DNA of 64,000 bases, taken from Brevibacillus sp. GTDB taxonomy: Bacteria > Bacillota > Bacilli > Brevibacillales > Brevibacillaceae. This document shows, in pieces, positions 17,232 to 27,998 of the stretch. Within the stretch, counting starts at the first letter, position 1. Each line of letters opens with the position of its first letter. Under the pieces are notes generated by a model. It did no database searches. It worked only from the letters and a program-made list of their open reading frames with translations, and was not told the DNA's origin. The stretch covers positions 62,001-126,000 of the forward strand of contig JACDOF010000007.1 of NCBI GenBank assembly GCA_017656235.1, read 5' to 3'. The position numbers and the translations under genes are program-made.

Positions 17232-17994
17232 ACGTTTGTACGATGAAAAAGAACTGGAGAAGAGCTGGCTGCTCAGCTACAGCGACCTGATCTCCCTTTT
17301 GTTCGTTATCATCGTCATCATTGCCGCAACCTCGTCGTCGCAGATCGACAGCAAACTGCGGGAGGTGCAGCAGGCTGAATGGAAGCAGCAGGAGGAGCTT
17401 GAGGAGACGATCAAAAGCAAAGAGATCCTGGAACTGGAGAAACTGCACCTGCAGCGGGAAATCGCTTTGCTGGAGCTTCGGCATAGACAGCTTGCAGCGG
17501 CAGTGGAGGCGGTGCAGACGGAAGCGGAAAATGGCAGCAAACGGTTGGACATCGTCCGGTCACAGTTGGCCGCGGCCCTGCAGGAAATGAATATTCAGTT
17601 TGAAGAGACACCGGAAGGGCTGATGATCCGTTTTCCCGAAAACGTGCTGTTTGCCAGCGGCTCGGCGGAACTGCAGGAAGAAGGGCAGCGCGTGATCGCT
17701 TCCGTGGCCGAGGTGCTTCGCCGTTTTCCCCATCTGGTGCGGATTGAGGGGTATACCGACAACGTCCCGATCACAAGCGGCCGGTATCGAACCAACTGGG
17801 AGCTGTCGGCGGCGCGGGCGCTTTCCGTGATGCGGGAAATGGTGGATATACACGGCCTGCCGGCTTCGCGTTTTATTGTGGCCGGGCTGGGGGAACTGAA
17901 CCCGATCGCAGACAATACGACGGCGGAAAACCGGGCCCGCAACCGCAGGGTGGAAATGGTGGTACTGGCTGATTTGGAGCAGCCCGATCAATAA
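17221..17994 (+). CDS. motB: Flagellar motor stator protein MotB (OmpA-type C-terminus)
   Basis: 257 residues from ATG 17221 (TTG 17203 is possible). Short cytoplasmic tail, then SWLLSYSDLISLLFVIIVIIA: the aspartate of YSD is the ion-carrying residue of the single membrane helix. A long coiled coil (about residues 45-110) leads to an OmpA/MotB peptidoglycan-binding domain with VRIEGYTDNVPI and NRARNRRVEMVVL. The coiled coil is longer than in most MotB proteins. With MotA it anchors the stator to the wall. Confidence 0.85.
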   Translation: MLDERLYDEKELEKSWLLSYSDLISLLFVIIVIIAATSSSQIDSKLREVQQAEWKQQEELEETIKSKEILELEKLHLQREIALLELRHRQLAAAVEAVQTEAENGSKRLDIVRSQLAAALQEMNIQFEETPEGLMIRFPENVLFASGSAELQEEGQRVIASVAEVLRRFPHLVRIEGYTDNVPITSGRYRTNWELSAARALSVMREMVDIHGLPASRFIVAGLGELNPIADNTTAENRARNRRVEMVVLADLEQPDQ

Positions 17995-18066
17995 AAAAAA
18001 TTTACCAAAGAGGATTTTCTCCACTGAACGCGAATCTTTAGAGTGCTGCATACATGGTGACAGCGC

Positions 18067-18140
18067 TGTGCACAAGTGCTTGTGGATAATGTGGACAACT
18101 CTGTGGAGAACGCTTCCTGCAAGGAATCGCGTTGTGCACA
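18067..18140. promoter_or_regulatory. Cluster of DnaA-box-like sites
   Basis: Within 74 bases there are TGTGCACAA, TGTGGATAA (the exact complement of the DnaA consensus TTATCCACA), TGTGGACAA, TGTGGAGAA and TTGTGCACA. The three middle sites are almost head-to-tail. The cluster lies between motB and an amino-acid transporter. No origin genes are nearby, so a regulatory or titration site is more likely than an origin. Confidence 0.5.
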
Positions 18141-18216
18141 GTTGGGAAAATGACACTCGAGCCTGAGCACCAATGAGCACAAACGAAAGAGAGAAGGACA
18201 GAAGGGGGTTCAAATC

Positions 18217-19071
18217 ATGAAGAACGGGTTGAAAAGAAGTTGGTTCGTCATGCTGGCAGCCCTGCTCAGTTTTGCGCTGCTGGCAGCCGGATGCGGCAGC
18301 AGCCAGACCGACACAGGCAGTCAGCAGCAAAACGCCAGCGGCAGTGAACAGGCCAATACGGGCGGCACAGACAGTCAGTCCGGCGAAGGTGCTGCCGAAA
18401 AGACTTATGTGGTCGGTACGGACGCCATATATCCGCCTTTTGAGAAAATGGAAGCCGACAAAATTACCGGTTTTGACATCGATGTCATCCATGCTGTAGC
18501 AGAAGCGGCCGGCATGAAGATCGAGATCAAACACACCGGTTGGGATCCGCTGTTTAACGGAATTGACAACGGAACGGTTGACCTCGGGATTTCAGCGATC
18601 ACCATTACGGACGACCGCAAGAAAAAGTACGACTTTACCGAACCGTACTTTGAGGCCAACCAGCTGATCATGGTAGCGGAAGATTCGCCGGTGACCAAAC
18701 TGGATGACCTGAAAGGAATGACCATCGGGGTGCAGGGCGGTACGACCGGTGCGATCGCCGTGAAAAAAGCGTTTGGCGATACCTATGAAGGCTTGCGCGA
18801 GTATGAAGACACGCCGTCCGCCGTCGATGACTTCTTCAATGGTCGCGTCCAGGCGGTCGTTGCCGACAACGGTGTGCTCTCCCTTTACACCAAGAAGACC
18901 ACCGGCAAAAAGTTCAAACTGGTGAAAGACGATTCGTTTGAAAAGGAATACTACGGAATCATGGTGAAAAAAGGGAACACCGAACTGCTGGAAAAGCTGA
19001 ACGCAGGTCTGAAGACGATCAAGGACAACGGGACGCTGGATAACATTTACAAGCAGTACTTTGAAGAGTAG
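18217..19071 (+). CDS. Amino-acid ABC transporter substrate-binding lipoprotein
   Basis: 284 residues. Signal peptide with lipobox LLAAGC, then a Ser/Gln/Gly-rich linker, then a family 3 solute-binding domain: YVVGTDAIYPPFEKME, GFDIDVIHAVAEAAG, GISAITITDDRKKKYDFTEPY. It would capture a polar or basic amino acid (glutamine/arginine class) outside the membrane. Lying downstream are a hairpin and then the permease gene; no ATPase gene follows. Confidence 0.9.
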   Translation: MKNGLKRSWFVMLAALLSFALLAAGCGSSQTDTGSQQQNASGSEQANTGGTDSQSGEGAAEKTYVVGTDAIYPPFEKMEADKITGFDIDVIHAVAEAAGMKIEIKHTGWDPLFNGIDNGTVDLGISAITITDDRKKKYDFTEPYFEANQLIMVAEDSPVTKLDDLKGMTIGVQGGTTGAIAVKKAFGDTYEGLREYEDTPSAVDDFFNGRVQAVVADNGVLSLYTKKTTGKKFKLVKDDSFEKEYYGIMVKKGNTELLEKLNAGLKTIKDNGTLDNIYKQYFEE

Positions 19072-19151
19072 TGAACAAGACGGGATTGGAAACAGAGGGC
19101 GTTTTACAAGCATGCTGACTGGTGGGCAGTTGTTCCTTCTGCGGAATGGTG

Positions 19152-19180
19152 ACGGGCACGTCTGGCGGCGTGCCCGTTTT
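19152..19180 (+). terminator. Intra-operon terminator between binding protein and permease
   Basis: ACGGGCACG / CGTGCCCGT, a perfect 9-bp stem, 8-base loop, then TTT. Placed between the lipoprotein and permease genes, it probably lets more binding protein than permease be made. Confidence 0.6.
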
Positions 19181-19208
19181 GCAATCTCATCGGAGAAAGG
19201 AGGAGCTT

Positions 19209-19883
19209 ATGGATTGGAGCGTTGTCTGGGAGTACCGGGAATGGTTTATTAGAGGAATCATGTATACGATTTTGCTTACCACCGTTGCCACAACCCTTGG
19301 CACCGTAATGGGGCTGTTTATCGGACTGGCCAAAATGTCGTCCAGCAAACTCCTGCGTATCCCCGCTGCCATTTATGTCGAAGTGTTTCGGGGAACGCCT
19401 TTGTTTGTACAGATCTTTCTGTTTCACTTCGCCGTGATTCCTTCGTTCTGGGAAACCTTCTTTCCGGGAGAACCGTCCCCGGAGCCGTTGTTTACCGGAT
19501 TTGTCGCACTTACCCTTAATGCAGCCGCTTATATTGCCGAGATTTTCCGGGCGGGCATTCAATCGATTGACCCTGGCCAGATGGAAGCCGCCCGTTCGTT
19601 GGGAATGACCAAGGGCATGGCGATGCGGCTGGTCATTATACCGCAGGCGTTTGTCCGGATGCTGCCTCCGCTGGGCAACGAGTTTATCACCCTGTTGAAG
19701 GATTCATCGCTGCTTGCGGCCATCTCGGTGACGGAACTGGCTTACGCGGGAATCAATATAGCGAAGAGTACCTTTGAACGCTATCCGCCGTACTTGACGA
19801 TCGCTGCCATCTATCTGATCATGACACTCTTCCTGTCCCGTGTTGTGGTCCGGGGGCTGGAGAAAAGGTACACCCCGCGCTAA
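19209..19883 (+). CDS. Amino-acid ABC transporter permease
   Basis: 224 residues from ATG 19209 (AAAGGAGGAG just before; the track start at 19122 is too early). HisM/GlnP-type permease: GIMYTILLTTVATTLGTVMG, YVEVFRGTPLFVQIFL and the EAA loop EAARSLGMTKGMAMRLVIIPQA that contacts the ATPase. No ATP-binding subunit is encoded in this window, since the cold-shock gene follows, so it must use an ATPase from elsewhere. Confidence 0.92.
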   Translation: MDWSVVWEYREWFIRGIMYTILLTTVATTLGTVMGLFIGLAKMSSSKLLRIPAAIYVEVFRGTPLFVQIFLFHFAVIPSFWETFFPGEPSPEPLFTGFVALTLNAAAYIAEIFRAGIQSIDPGQMEAARSLGMTKGMAMRLVIIPQAFVRMLPPLGNEFITLLKDSSLLAAISVTELAYAGINIAKSTFERYPPYLTIAAIYLIMTLFLSRVVVRGLEKRYTPR

Positions 19884-19893
19884 CATCCACAAT

Positions 19894-19923
19894 TTGACTT
19901 TCGGATTGGCGGAGTGATATATT
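19894..19923 (+). promoter_or_regulatory. Sigma-A promoter of the cold-shock gene
   Basis: TTGACT, 18 bases, TATATT, giving a leader of roughly 45-50 bases before the start at 19978. Confidence 0.6.
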
Positions 19924-19977
19924 CGAGTCGTGGGACATATTGCCCACAGTTTCCAAACAGAAAGGAATGTATTTTGC

Positions 19978-20175
19978 ATGCTGGGAAAAGTAAAATGGTT
20001 CAATGCTGAAAAGGGTTACGGTTTTATCGAGCGCGAGGACGGAGGAGATGTATTTGTTCACTACTCCGCCATCCAAACAGACGGATTTAAAACCTTGGAC
20101 GAAGGTCAGTCTGTCGAGTTTGACATTGTCGAAGGCGACCGCGGCCCGCAAGCGGCAAACGTTGTGAAGCTGTAA
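19978..20175 (+). CDS. Cold-shock protein, CspA/CspB family
   Basis: 65 residues, the standard length. [20 protein letters not shown] and [11 protein letters not shown] contain RNP1 (KGYGFIE) and RNP2 (VFVHY), the single-strand nucleic acid binding motifs. The track start at 19930 lies too far upstream; ATG 19978 follows AAAGGA. It acts as an RNA chaperone in the cytoplasm. Own promoter and own terminator. Confidence 0.93.
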   Translation: MLGKVKWFNAEKGYGFIEREDGGDVFVHYSAIQTDGFKTLDEGQSVEFDIVEGDRGPQAANVVKL

Positions 20176-20212
20176 ATCTCCCTGTGTGCAGCAGGTGGTA
20201 GATAAAGCGGCG

Positions 20213-20253
20213 AACCTCCTGAAAACGGTTTCGGGAGGTTTCTCTTTTTTTCG
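20213..20253 (+). terminator. Terminator of the cold-shock gene
   Basis: AACCTCCTGAAA / TTTCGGGAGGTT, a 12-bp stem with one G-T pair and a 4-base loop, followed by TCTCTTTTTTT. Confidence 0.85.
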
Positions 20254-20327
20254 TTTAAAATGATCATGTTCGGGGAGCGCTTGCTCCCGCGTGTAAAGAA
20301 ATTGTAAAAAAATGATGAAGAAATGGA

Positions 20328-20356
20328 GAAGGATTTTTCCCGTCCGCACGGAATAA
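20328..20356 (+). promoter_or_regulatory. Sigma-H-type promoter of hpf
   Basis: GAAGGATTT, 11 bases, ACGGAATAA, matching the SigH pattern RnAGGAWWW-N11-12-RnnGAATWW. In Bacillus subtilis the homologue yvyD is known to use SigH as well as SigB, so the site fits stationary-phase control. Confidence 0.6.
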
Positions 20357-20387
20357 AGTATGCATAGACGGAAGGAGGTCAAAGGCC

Positions 20388-20942
20388 ATGAAATTACAGG
20401 TTCGTGGTGAAAACATTCAGGTTACTGCAGCCCTTCGCGACTATGTGCAGAAGAAGCTTGGCCGTCTCGAACGCTATTTCGACAACGGTCAGGTGAAAGA
20501 GATCAACGTAACCTTGCGAGTCCTCCGGGGGGACGGGATCATTGAGGTCACCATCCCCATGACAGGCGTGTTGATCCGCGCCGAAGAAACACATGAAGAC
20601 ATGTACGCAGCCATTGATCTGGTAGTTGAGAAACTGGAGCGTCAAATCCGCAAATATAAAACCAAAATCAACCGCAAACAGCGGTACGATTCGTCGAGAA
20701 AAGTGGTCCATCGTCAGGCAGATACGGTCGCCGTCCTTGCAGATGACGAGGAAGAGGATGACGAGATCAGCATCGTACGTACCAAACGCTTCGACCTGAA
20801 ACCGATGGATGCGGAAGAAGCGGTCCTGCAGATGGATCTTTTGGGACACAACTTCTTTGTATTCCAAAACAGCGCCACCAATGAGGTCAATGTCGTATAC
20901 CGGAGAAATGACGGAAAATTCGGATTAATCGAACCGAAATAA
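20388..20942 (+). CDS. hpf: Ribosome hibernation promoting factor, long form
   Basis: 184 residues. The N-terminal domain (LQVRGENIQVTAALRDYVQKKLGRLERYF) binds the 30S subunit in the decoding region, then a charged linker follows. The C-terminal domain (IVRTKRFDLKPMDAEEAVLQMDLLGHNFFVF) is the dimerisation module of the long form, which joins ribosomes into 100S pairs. RBS GAAGGAGG. It lies just upstream of secA. Confidence 0.94.
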   Translation: MKLQVRGENIQVTAALRDYVQKKLGRLERYFDNGQVKEINVTLRVLRGDGIIEVTIPMTGVLIRAEETHEDMYAAIDLVVEKLERQIRKYKTKINRKQRYDSSRKVVHRQADTVAVLADDEEEDDEISIVRTKRFDLKPMDAEEAVLQMDLLGHNFFVFQNSATNEVNVVYRRNDGKFGLIEPK

Positions 20943-20960
20943 GCAAATAATGGTGAAGGT

Positions 20961-20988
20961 GGGAGTTGTCGTGCGACAGCTCCCTTTA
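20961..20988 (+). terminator. Probable terminator of hpf
   Basis: GGGAGTTGTC / GACAGCTCCC form a 10-bp stem (one G-T pair) with a 4-base loop. The T-tract (TTTACTT) is weak. Confidence 0.55.
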
Positions 20989-20989
20989 C

Positions 20990-21019
20990 TTGTGCGCGAT
21001 TGTCATCATTTGCTACAAT
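20990..21019 (+). promoter_or_regulatory. Probable sigma-A promoter of secA
   Basis: TTGTGC, 18 bases, TACAAT, between the hpf hairpin and the secA start. Confidence 0.4.
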
Positions 21020-21102
21020 ACTCTTTTAGATGGGTTTTATCATCACGGGTTGTGACGAGATGAATTCCATCGGCGGGTGTGAACCGTGAAAGGGGTGTCC
21101 CT

Positions 21103-23625
<2,523 letters not shown>

Positions 23626-23662
23626 CGCACAAACGGGTACGGTGACTTTCCTGCAGCAGCCG

Positions 23663-23709
23663 ACACCATTCTCCCTTTTTCTTTGCGATGGGGGGAGAAT
23701 GGTGTTTTT
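23663..23709 (+). terminator. Terminator of secA
   Basis: ACACCATTCTCCC / GGGAGAATGGTGT, a perfect 13-bp stem, then TTTT. It overlaps the false upstream start of the next ORF in the track. Confidence 0.85.
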
Positions 23710-23729
23710 CTACAAGAGAGGGGAATGAA

Positions 23730-24722
23730 ATGCGGAGACTGTCCTTGACCGAGCGTGCCATCATCCTGCACATCGTCCTGCTGGTAACCCTTTCCGCGGT
23801 AATTTTCGATCAATTGTCACAAATCAAACAAATAAGCGAGCGTCCCCAGGCTCCGGCATTCAATCCGCTTCATCACTTTGCCTTCGTCTACCAAGACGAA
23901 AAGAATCCCTACTGGGACGCCGTCAAGGAAGGAATCAGCCAGGCGGCGGACAATAGCCAGGTTTATTTCGAGTACCTTGGCCCGGAAGCGTCGGACATGG
24001 TGGAACAGCTTGATTTGCTGAATCAGGCCATCGCCAGCAAAGTGGACGGCATTATCGTCCAGGCGATGAGCGAGGAAGCGTTTACTCCGATCATTGATAA
24101 AGCGGTGGAACAGGGGATACCGGTCGTCACCATCGACAGTGATGCACCGCGCAGCGGACGAATCGGGTACGTAGGATCAGACAACTACCATGCAGGTGTG
24201 TTGGCTGGCAGATATATTGCCGAGACGCTTAAGGGACAGGGTGAGGTAGGGATTATCATCGGCAGTTTTCACGCCACCAGTCAGCGAGAGCGGCTGAAGG
24301 GGATGCAGGACGTGCTCAGGGAGTACCCCGCGATTCGCATCGCAGCCGCCGTCGATTCCAACGCAAACCGGTTCCTGGCCAACAGCCTTGCCGCCCAACT
24401 GATCCGGCAGCACCCGTCGATGACGATGATCGTCGGGACGTCAGCCTCCGACGGACCGGGGATTGCCGAGGCGATTACCCGTCAGGGCAAAGAGGAAGCA
24501 ATCCACTCCCTTGCCTTCTCCTTCGGCGAAATGCCTGGGCTTGCTCCCCATATCCCGACCGGGGCCATCGATGCGGTGATTCTGGAAGATCCCTATCAGA
24601 TGGGCGCGAAGGCGGTGGAAATGATGCTTCACGTCAAGGAAGGACTGCCGGTTCCCCCTTCTGTTCATACGCAGGTGCGGCTGCTGACAGGAGACCAACT
24701 TGAACGAACGGAAAGCAGGTGA
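23730..24722 (+). CDS. Membrane-anchored sugar-binding sensor protein (XylFII-like)
   Basis: 330 residues from ATG 23730. An uncleaved N-terminal membrane helix (AIILHIVLLVTLSAVIF, no lipobox) tethers a type I periplasmic-binding domain of the ribose/xylose class (FAFVYQDEKNPYWDAVKEG, GIPVVTIDSDAP, GYVGSDNYHAGVLAGRYIAE). Together with the kinase and response regulator that follow, it matches the XylFII-LytS-YesN sensor of Clostridium beijerinckii, where the binding protein presents sugar to the kinase outside the membrane. Substrate probably a pentose or related sugar; it cannot be fixed from sequence. Confidence 0.75.
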   Translation: MRRLSLTERAIILHIVLLVTLSAVIFDQLSQIKQISERPQAPAFNPLHHFAFVYQDEKNPYWDAVKEGISQAADNSQVYFEYLGPEASDMVEQLDLLNQAIASKVDGIIVQAMSEEAFTPIIDKAVEQGIPVVTIDSDAPRSGRIGYVGSDNYHAGVLAGRYIAETLKGQGEVGIIIGSFHATSQRERLKGMQDVLREYPAIRIAAAVDSNANRFLANSLAAQLIRQHPSMTMIVGTSASDGPGIAEAITRQGKEEAIHSLAFSFGEMPGLAPHIPTGAIDAVILEDPYQMGAKAVEMMLHVKEGLPVPPSVHTQVRLLTGDQLERTESR

Positions 24723-26289
24723 AGCGGTGCGAACAATACGCGGCAAACTGCTGTTCTCTTTTTTGGTGATCATTGTAACGATGACACAGGTCTCTTACTT
24801 TCTTTATCATTCCAGCCAATTGTACATAAACAATTACGACGAGATTTTGCGGCGGTTTTTGCTGCTCAATGAGATTACCCAAACCGTGCGCGGGATCAGC
24901 AAGACGCTGTCGCTGCAGTTGGTTGATCCCAGTGAGGCGTATCTGAACGAGTACAGACTGTTAAAGCAAAAGTTGCTTGCTGATCGCGATCGTCTGCACC
25001 TGTACTTTACCGATCCGAACAACCAGCTTGCTGTCCGCAACTACGCCAATATCATCAAAAGTTATCTGGAAGCGGCGGATGAAATGCTGGTGGCCAAAGC
25101 GAAGGATGACACCGCCCTCTACGCGGACTTGTATCCCGACCTGGAGAGCATGCGGCGCTACTCCCAGGAGTATGCCCAAAGCCTGTACGATATCGAGCTG
25201 ACCCACTACCATCAGTTTTACGCGGAGACGGTGAGCAAAAACGAGTCGCTAAAGCAGTTGAGCATCCTGATGATCATCTGCACGACGGGGCTAAGCATCC
25301 TGCTCGTCATCTGGTTTTCCACCGGGATTACCCGACCCATTACGCGTTTGGCCCAAGCGGCCAAGCGGTCTTACCTGCACAACGGTGCCTTTCACTTTCA
25401 GCCGGTCGAGGTCAACAGTCGGGATGAGGTAGAGATTTTGGCCCATGCCTTTAACTCGATGGGGCGCAACATCCAGCAGATGGTGAGCGAGATGAACCGC
25501 AAAACCGAACTGGAGATGAAACTGCAAAAACAGGAGTTGGAGAACCTGGAAGTGAATCATTTATTAAAGGAAATGGAATTGAAAGCGCTGCAAAACCAGA
25601 TTCATCCCCATTTTTTGTTTAATACGCTCAACGTGATCTCCGGCCTCGCCTATCTGGAAGGAGCAGAGCGTTCCAGCGAGTTGATGGTCTCGCTGTCCAA
25701 CCTGCTGCGGTACAACCTGCGCCGCCTTGATCATCCGGTCACCATCGCTGAAGAGGTAGATCACGTGCGTGAGTACTGCCGCATCCAGCAAACGCGCTTC
25801 GGCGAACGCGTGCAGTTTTCCATTGATGCAGACCCGTCGCTGGCACAGGTATCCATCCCCTGCCTGACGATCCAACCCCTTGTCGAAAATGCGTTTATCC
25901 ACGGCATCGAAGGATATGAGGAAGGGGCTGTGATCCGGATTGCGGTCTATCGCGGGATGAGGAAGGGCAGGGAGACGGCCGTCGTCGAGATTGGCGACAA
26001 CGGGATGGGGATGTCGGAGGAGACGATCCAGCGCCTTTTTCGCTTTGAACAGATTCCCGCAAAGGAGAAGCACTCGACAGGCGGTCACTCGACAGGGATC
26101 GGCCTGCGCAACGTGATGAAACGGCTGATGCTGTTTGAAAAAACGGATGATGTGGCCGATGTGATCGAAATGGAAAGCGTTCCGGGGAAGGGGACGACGA
26201 TTCGTCTCTTCATCTCCATGGACAAGCCTGTACTGTTGGCAAACGGGCAAGGAGGTGAGCGTCGTGAGCTACAAGCTGATCATCGCTGA
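24700..26289 (+). CDS. LytS/YesM-type sensor histidine kinase
   Basis: 529 residues. TTG 24700 has AGGAG 6 bases before and overlaps the sensor gene; GTG 24727 is an alternative. Two membrane helices flank an extracellular region of about 160 residues, HAMP follows near residue 215, then a coiled coil and the His_kinase domain: LQNQIHPHFLFNTLNVISGLAYLEGA holds the phosphorylated histidine, LVENAFIHGIEGYEEG is the N box, and GDNGMGM and STGIGLRNV complete the ATPase. It would phosphorylate the YesN-type regulator encoded next. Confidence 0.85.
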   Translation: MNERKAGEAVRTIRGKLLFSFLVIIVTMTQVSYFLYHSSQLYINNYDEILRRFLLLNEITQTVRGISKTLSLQLVDPSEAYLNEYRLLKQKLLADRDRLHLYFTDPNNQLAVRNYANIIKSYLEAADEMLVAKAKDDTALYADLYPDLESMRRYSQEYAQSLYDIELTHYHQFYAETVSKNESLKQLSILMIICTTGLSILLVIWFSTGITRPITRLAQAAKRSYLHNGAFHFQPVEVNSRDEVEILAHAFNSMGRNIQQMVSEMNRKTELEMKLQKQELENLEVNHLLKEMELKALQNQIHPHFLFNTLNVISGLAYLEGAERSSELMVSLSNLLRYNLRRLDHPVTIAEEVDHVREYCRIQQTRFGERVQFSIDADPSLAQVSIPCLTIQPLVENAFIHGIEGYEEGAVIRIAVYRGMRKGRETAVVEIGDNGMGMSEETIQRLFRFEQIPAKEKHSTGGHSTGIGLRNVMKRLMLFEKTDDVADVIEMESVPGKGTTIRLFISMDKPVLLANGQGGERRELQADHR

Positions 26290-27847
26290 CGACGAGCAGA
26301 TTGAACGGGACAAACTGAAGCTGGTCATTCAGCGTGAACTGCCTGATGTCGCTGTCGTGGCAGAGGCGAAGAACGGTCGGCAGGCGGTGCAGTTGGGCAT
26401 ACAGTGGCAGCCGGATATGATGATGGTGGATATCAAAATGCCGGGGTTGGACGGTCTGCAGGTTGTCCGCGAGCTGTCACAATCGCTGCCCCATACCAAA
26501 TTCGTGCTGATCTCGGCCTACGATTACTTTGACTACGCTCAGGAAGCCGTTTCGCTGGGAGTCAAAGAGTACCTGCTCAAACCCGCGAGCAAACAACAGA
26601 TTACGGAGACCATCCAGCGCTTAACAAGCGAGATTGAGCAGGAGCGGACGCGCAGGCGTGAAGAGGCCCAACTGCGGGAAAAGGTGGCCCAGCTGCTGCC
26701 GGTCGTGGAGAAAGAGCTGGCTCTGCTGCTCATGCTGGATGAGGAGACCGGCAGGTTTGACACCTATGCGCAGCTGCTGCAGCTGAAGGAAGTAAAAGGC
26801 TTTGCCATAGCGGTCACCTTTCACCCTGAAACCGCAGCGGAGGATGATTCGCTTGCCTTCAATGTGAACAAACACCGCTGGTATGAAAAGCTGCGCAGCA
26901 AAGTGAAGGAATGGTCAAACTCGCTGGTCAGTCCCCTCCTGTGGCGGCAGATGGCCATCTTCGTCCTGCGGGGGAGCCAGGCGGAGGAAGCGTACTCGTC
27001 GCGTGTGCAGGCGATCAAACTGGCCCGTCGTCTGTGCGGTCTGTTTGCCCAGGAGCCCATCCGCCTCCAGTTCGGAATCGGCAACGTCTACGCTGGCTTT
27101 GACGGTCTGCGCCGTTCCTATCAAGAGGCAATGCTGGCTGTCAAGGATCCCTCCGTACCCGCATCCGTACATCACTACGGCGATCTGCCGCTGTGTGAGA
27201 AGTCGTTCGCCTATTCACTGGAACAGGAGAAGGCTTTGCTGGAAAAAGTCAGATTGGGCAAGGTGGAGGAGAGCGTGCAGCTCTTTCACTGTATGCTGGA
27301 CGAAGTGGTTCGCTCTGCCCGGGGGGATATGCGCTATGTCCGACGCTTTTTGCTGGAATGCGTAACCGTCGTGTCCCGGGTTGCCTTTGAATATCAGCTT
27401 CTTTTGGAGGATTTCTCGCGGTTTTGCGTGGAAGACCTGCATTCGCCGGCTGAAGTGAGGCAGGAGGGAGAGTTCTGGATCGGGCGGATCGCCAGGCTGA
27501 TGCAGGAAGAGCGGCATCGCAGGACGGCCTCCGTACTGGAACAGGTGAAACAGTATCTTCAGCAGCACTTTGCCGAAGAGATCAAACTGGAAGAGGTGGC
27601 CGAAAAGTTTGGCATCAGCCCGTATTACCTGAGCAAGCTGTTCAGCCAACAAGGCCAGATCACGTTCATCGACTACTTGACGGAACTTCGCCTGGAAGCG
27701 GCGAAACGGCTGCTCGCCGACCCCGGCAAGGGACTGAAGGAGATCGCTTACGATGTGGGCTATTGCAATCCCAACTACTTCAGCCGGGTTTTCAAAAAGA
27801 AGACGGGGCTCACGCCGAGTGAATACCGGAAGGCACTGCTTGAATAA
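26264..27847 (+). CDS. YesN-type response regulator (REC + AraC HTH)
   Basis: 527 residues from GTG 26264, which lies 8 bases after AAGGAGG; GTG 26255 overlaps that site. The receiver domain comes first (LIIADDEQIERDKL, phosphate-accepting Asp in MMMVDIKMPGLDG). A long middle region of unknown fold follows, then a C-terminal AraC double HTH: YLQQHFAEEIKLEEVAEKFG and GLKEIAYDVGYCNPNYFSRV. Direct repeats in front of the next gene are likely binding sites. Confidence 0.88.
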   Translation: MSYKLIIADDEQIERDKLKLVIQRELPDVAVVAEAKNGRQAVQLGIQWQPDMMMVDIKMPGLDGLQVVRELSQSLPHTKFVLISAYDYFDYAQEAVSLGVKEYLLKPASKQQITETIQRLTSEIEQERTRRREEAQLREKVAQLLPVVEKELALLLMLDEETGRFDTYAQLLQLKEVKGFAIAVTFHPETAAEDDSLAFNVNKHRWYEKLRSKVKEWSNSLVSPLLWRQMAIFVLRGSQAEEAYSSRVQAIKLARRLCGLFAQEPIRLQFGIGNVYAGFDGLRRSYQEAMLAVKDPSVPASVHHYGDLPLCEKSFAYSLEQEKALLEKVRLGKVEESVQLFHCMLDEVVRSARGDMRYVRRFLLECVTVVSRVAFEYQLLLEDFSRFCVEDLHSPAEVRQEGEFWIGRIARLMQEERHRRTASVLEQVKQYLQQHFAEEIKLEEVAEKFGISPYYLSKLFSQQGQITFIDYLTELRLEAAKRLLADPGKGLKEIAYDVGYCNPNYFSRVFKKKTGLTPSEYRKALLE

Positions 27848-27885
27848 AGCCGGGCGGAAAGATGAAGCGTCAGTACAAAATAGTG

Positions 27886-27947
27886 CAGAAGATTGCAAGA
27901 TTAGACAGAAGAATGCTTCCCTGTAAGCGTTCTTTTTCTTGTATGGT
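27886..27947 (+). promoter_or_regulatory. Tandem repeats and promoter in front of the sugar transporter
   Basis: CAGAAGATTGC at 27886 and CAGAAGAATGC at 27906 are direct repeats with one mismatch, spaced 20 bases start to start (two helix turns). The second ends just before a poor -35 (CCCTGT, 27919), 17 bases from -10 TATGGT (27942). This is the layout expected for activation by an AraC-type regulator such as the YesN protein just upstream. Confidence 0.55.
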
Positions 27948-27998
27948 AAAGGTGTAAGCGATTTCGGAAAGACGCATGGAAAAAGGGGGAAATTACAC

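Noticed and set aside
18067-18140. Chromosome origin (oriC) suggested by the DnaA-like boxes
   Set aside because: No dnaA, dnaN or other origin genes and no AT-rich unwinding region nearby.
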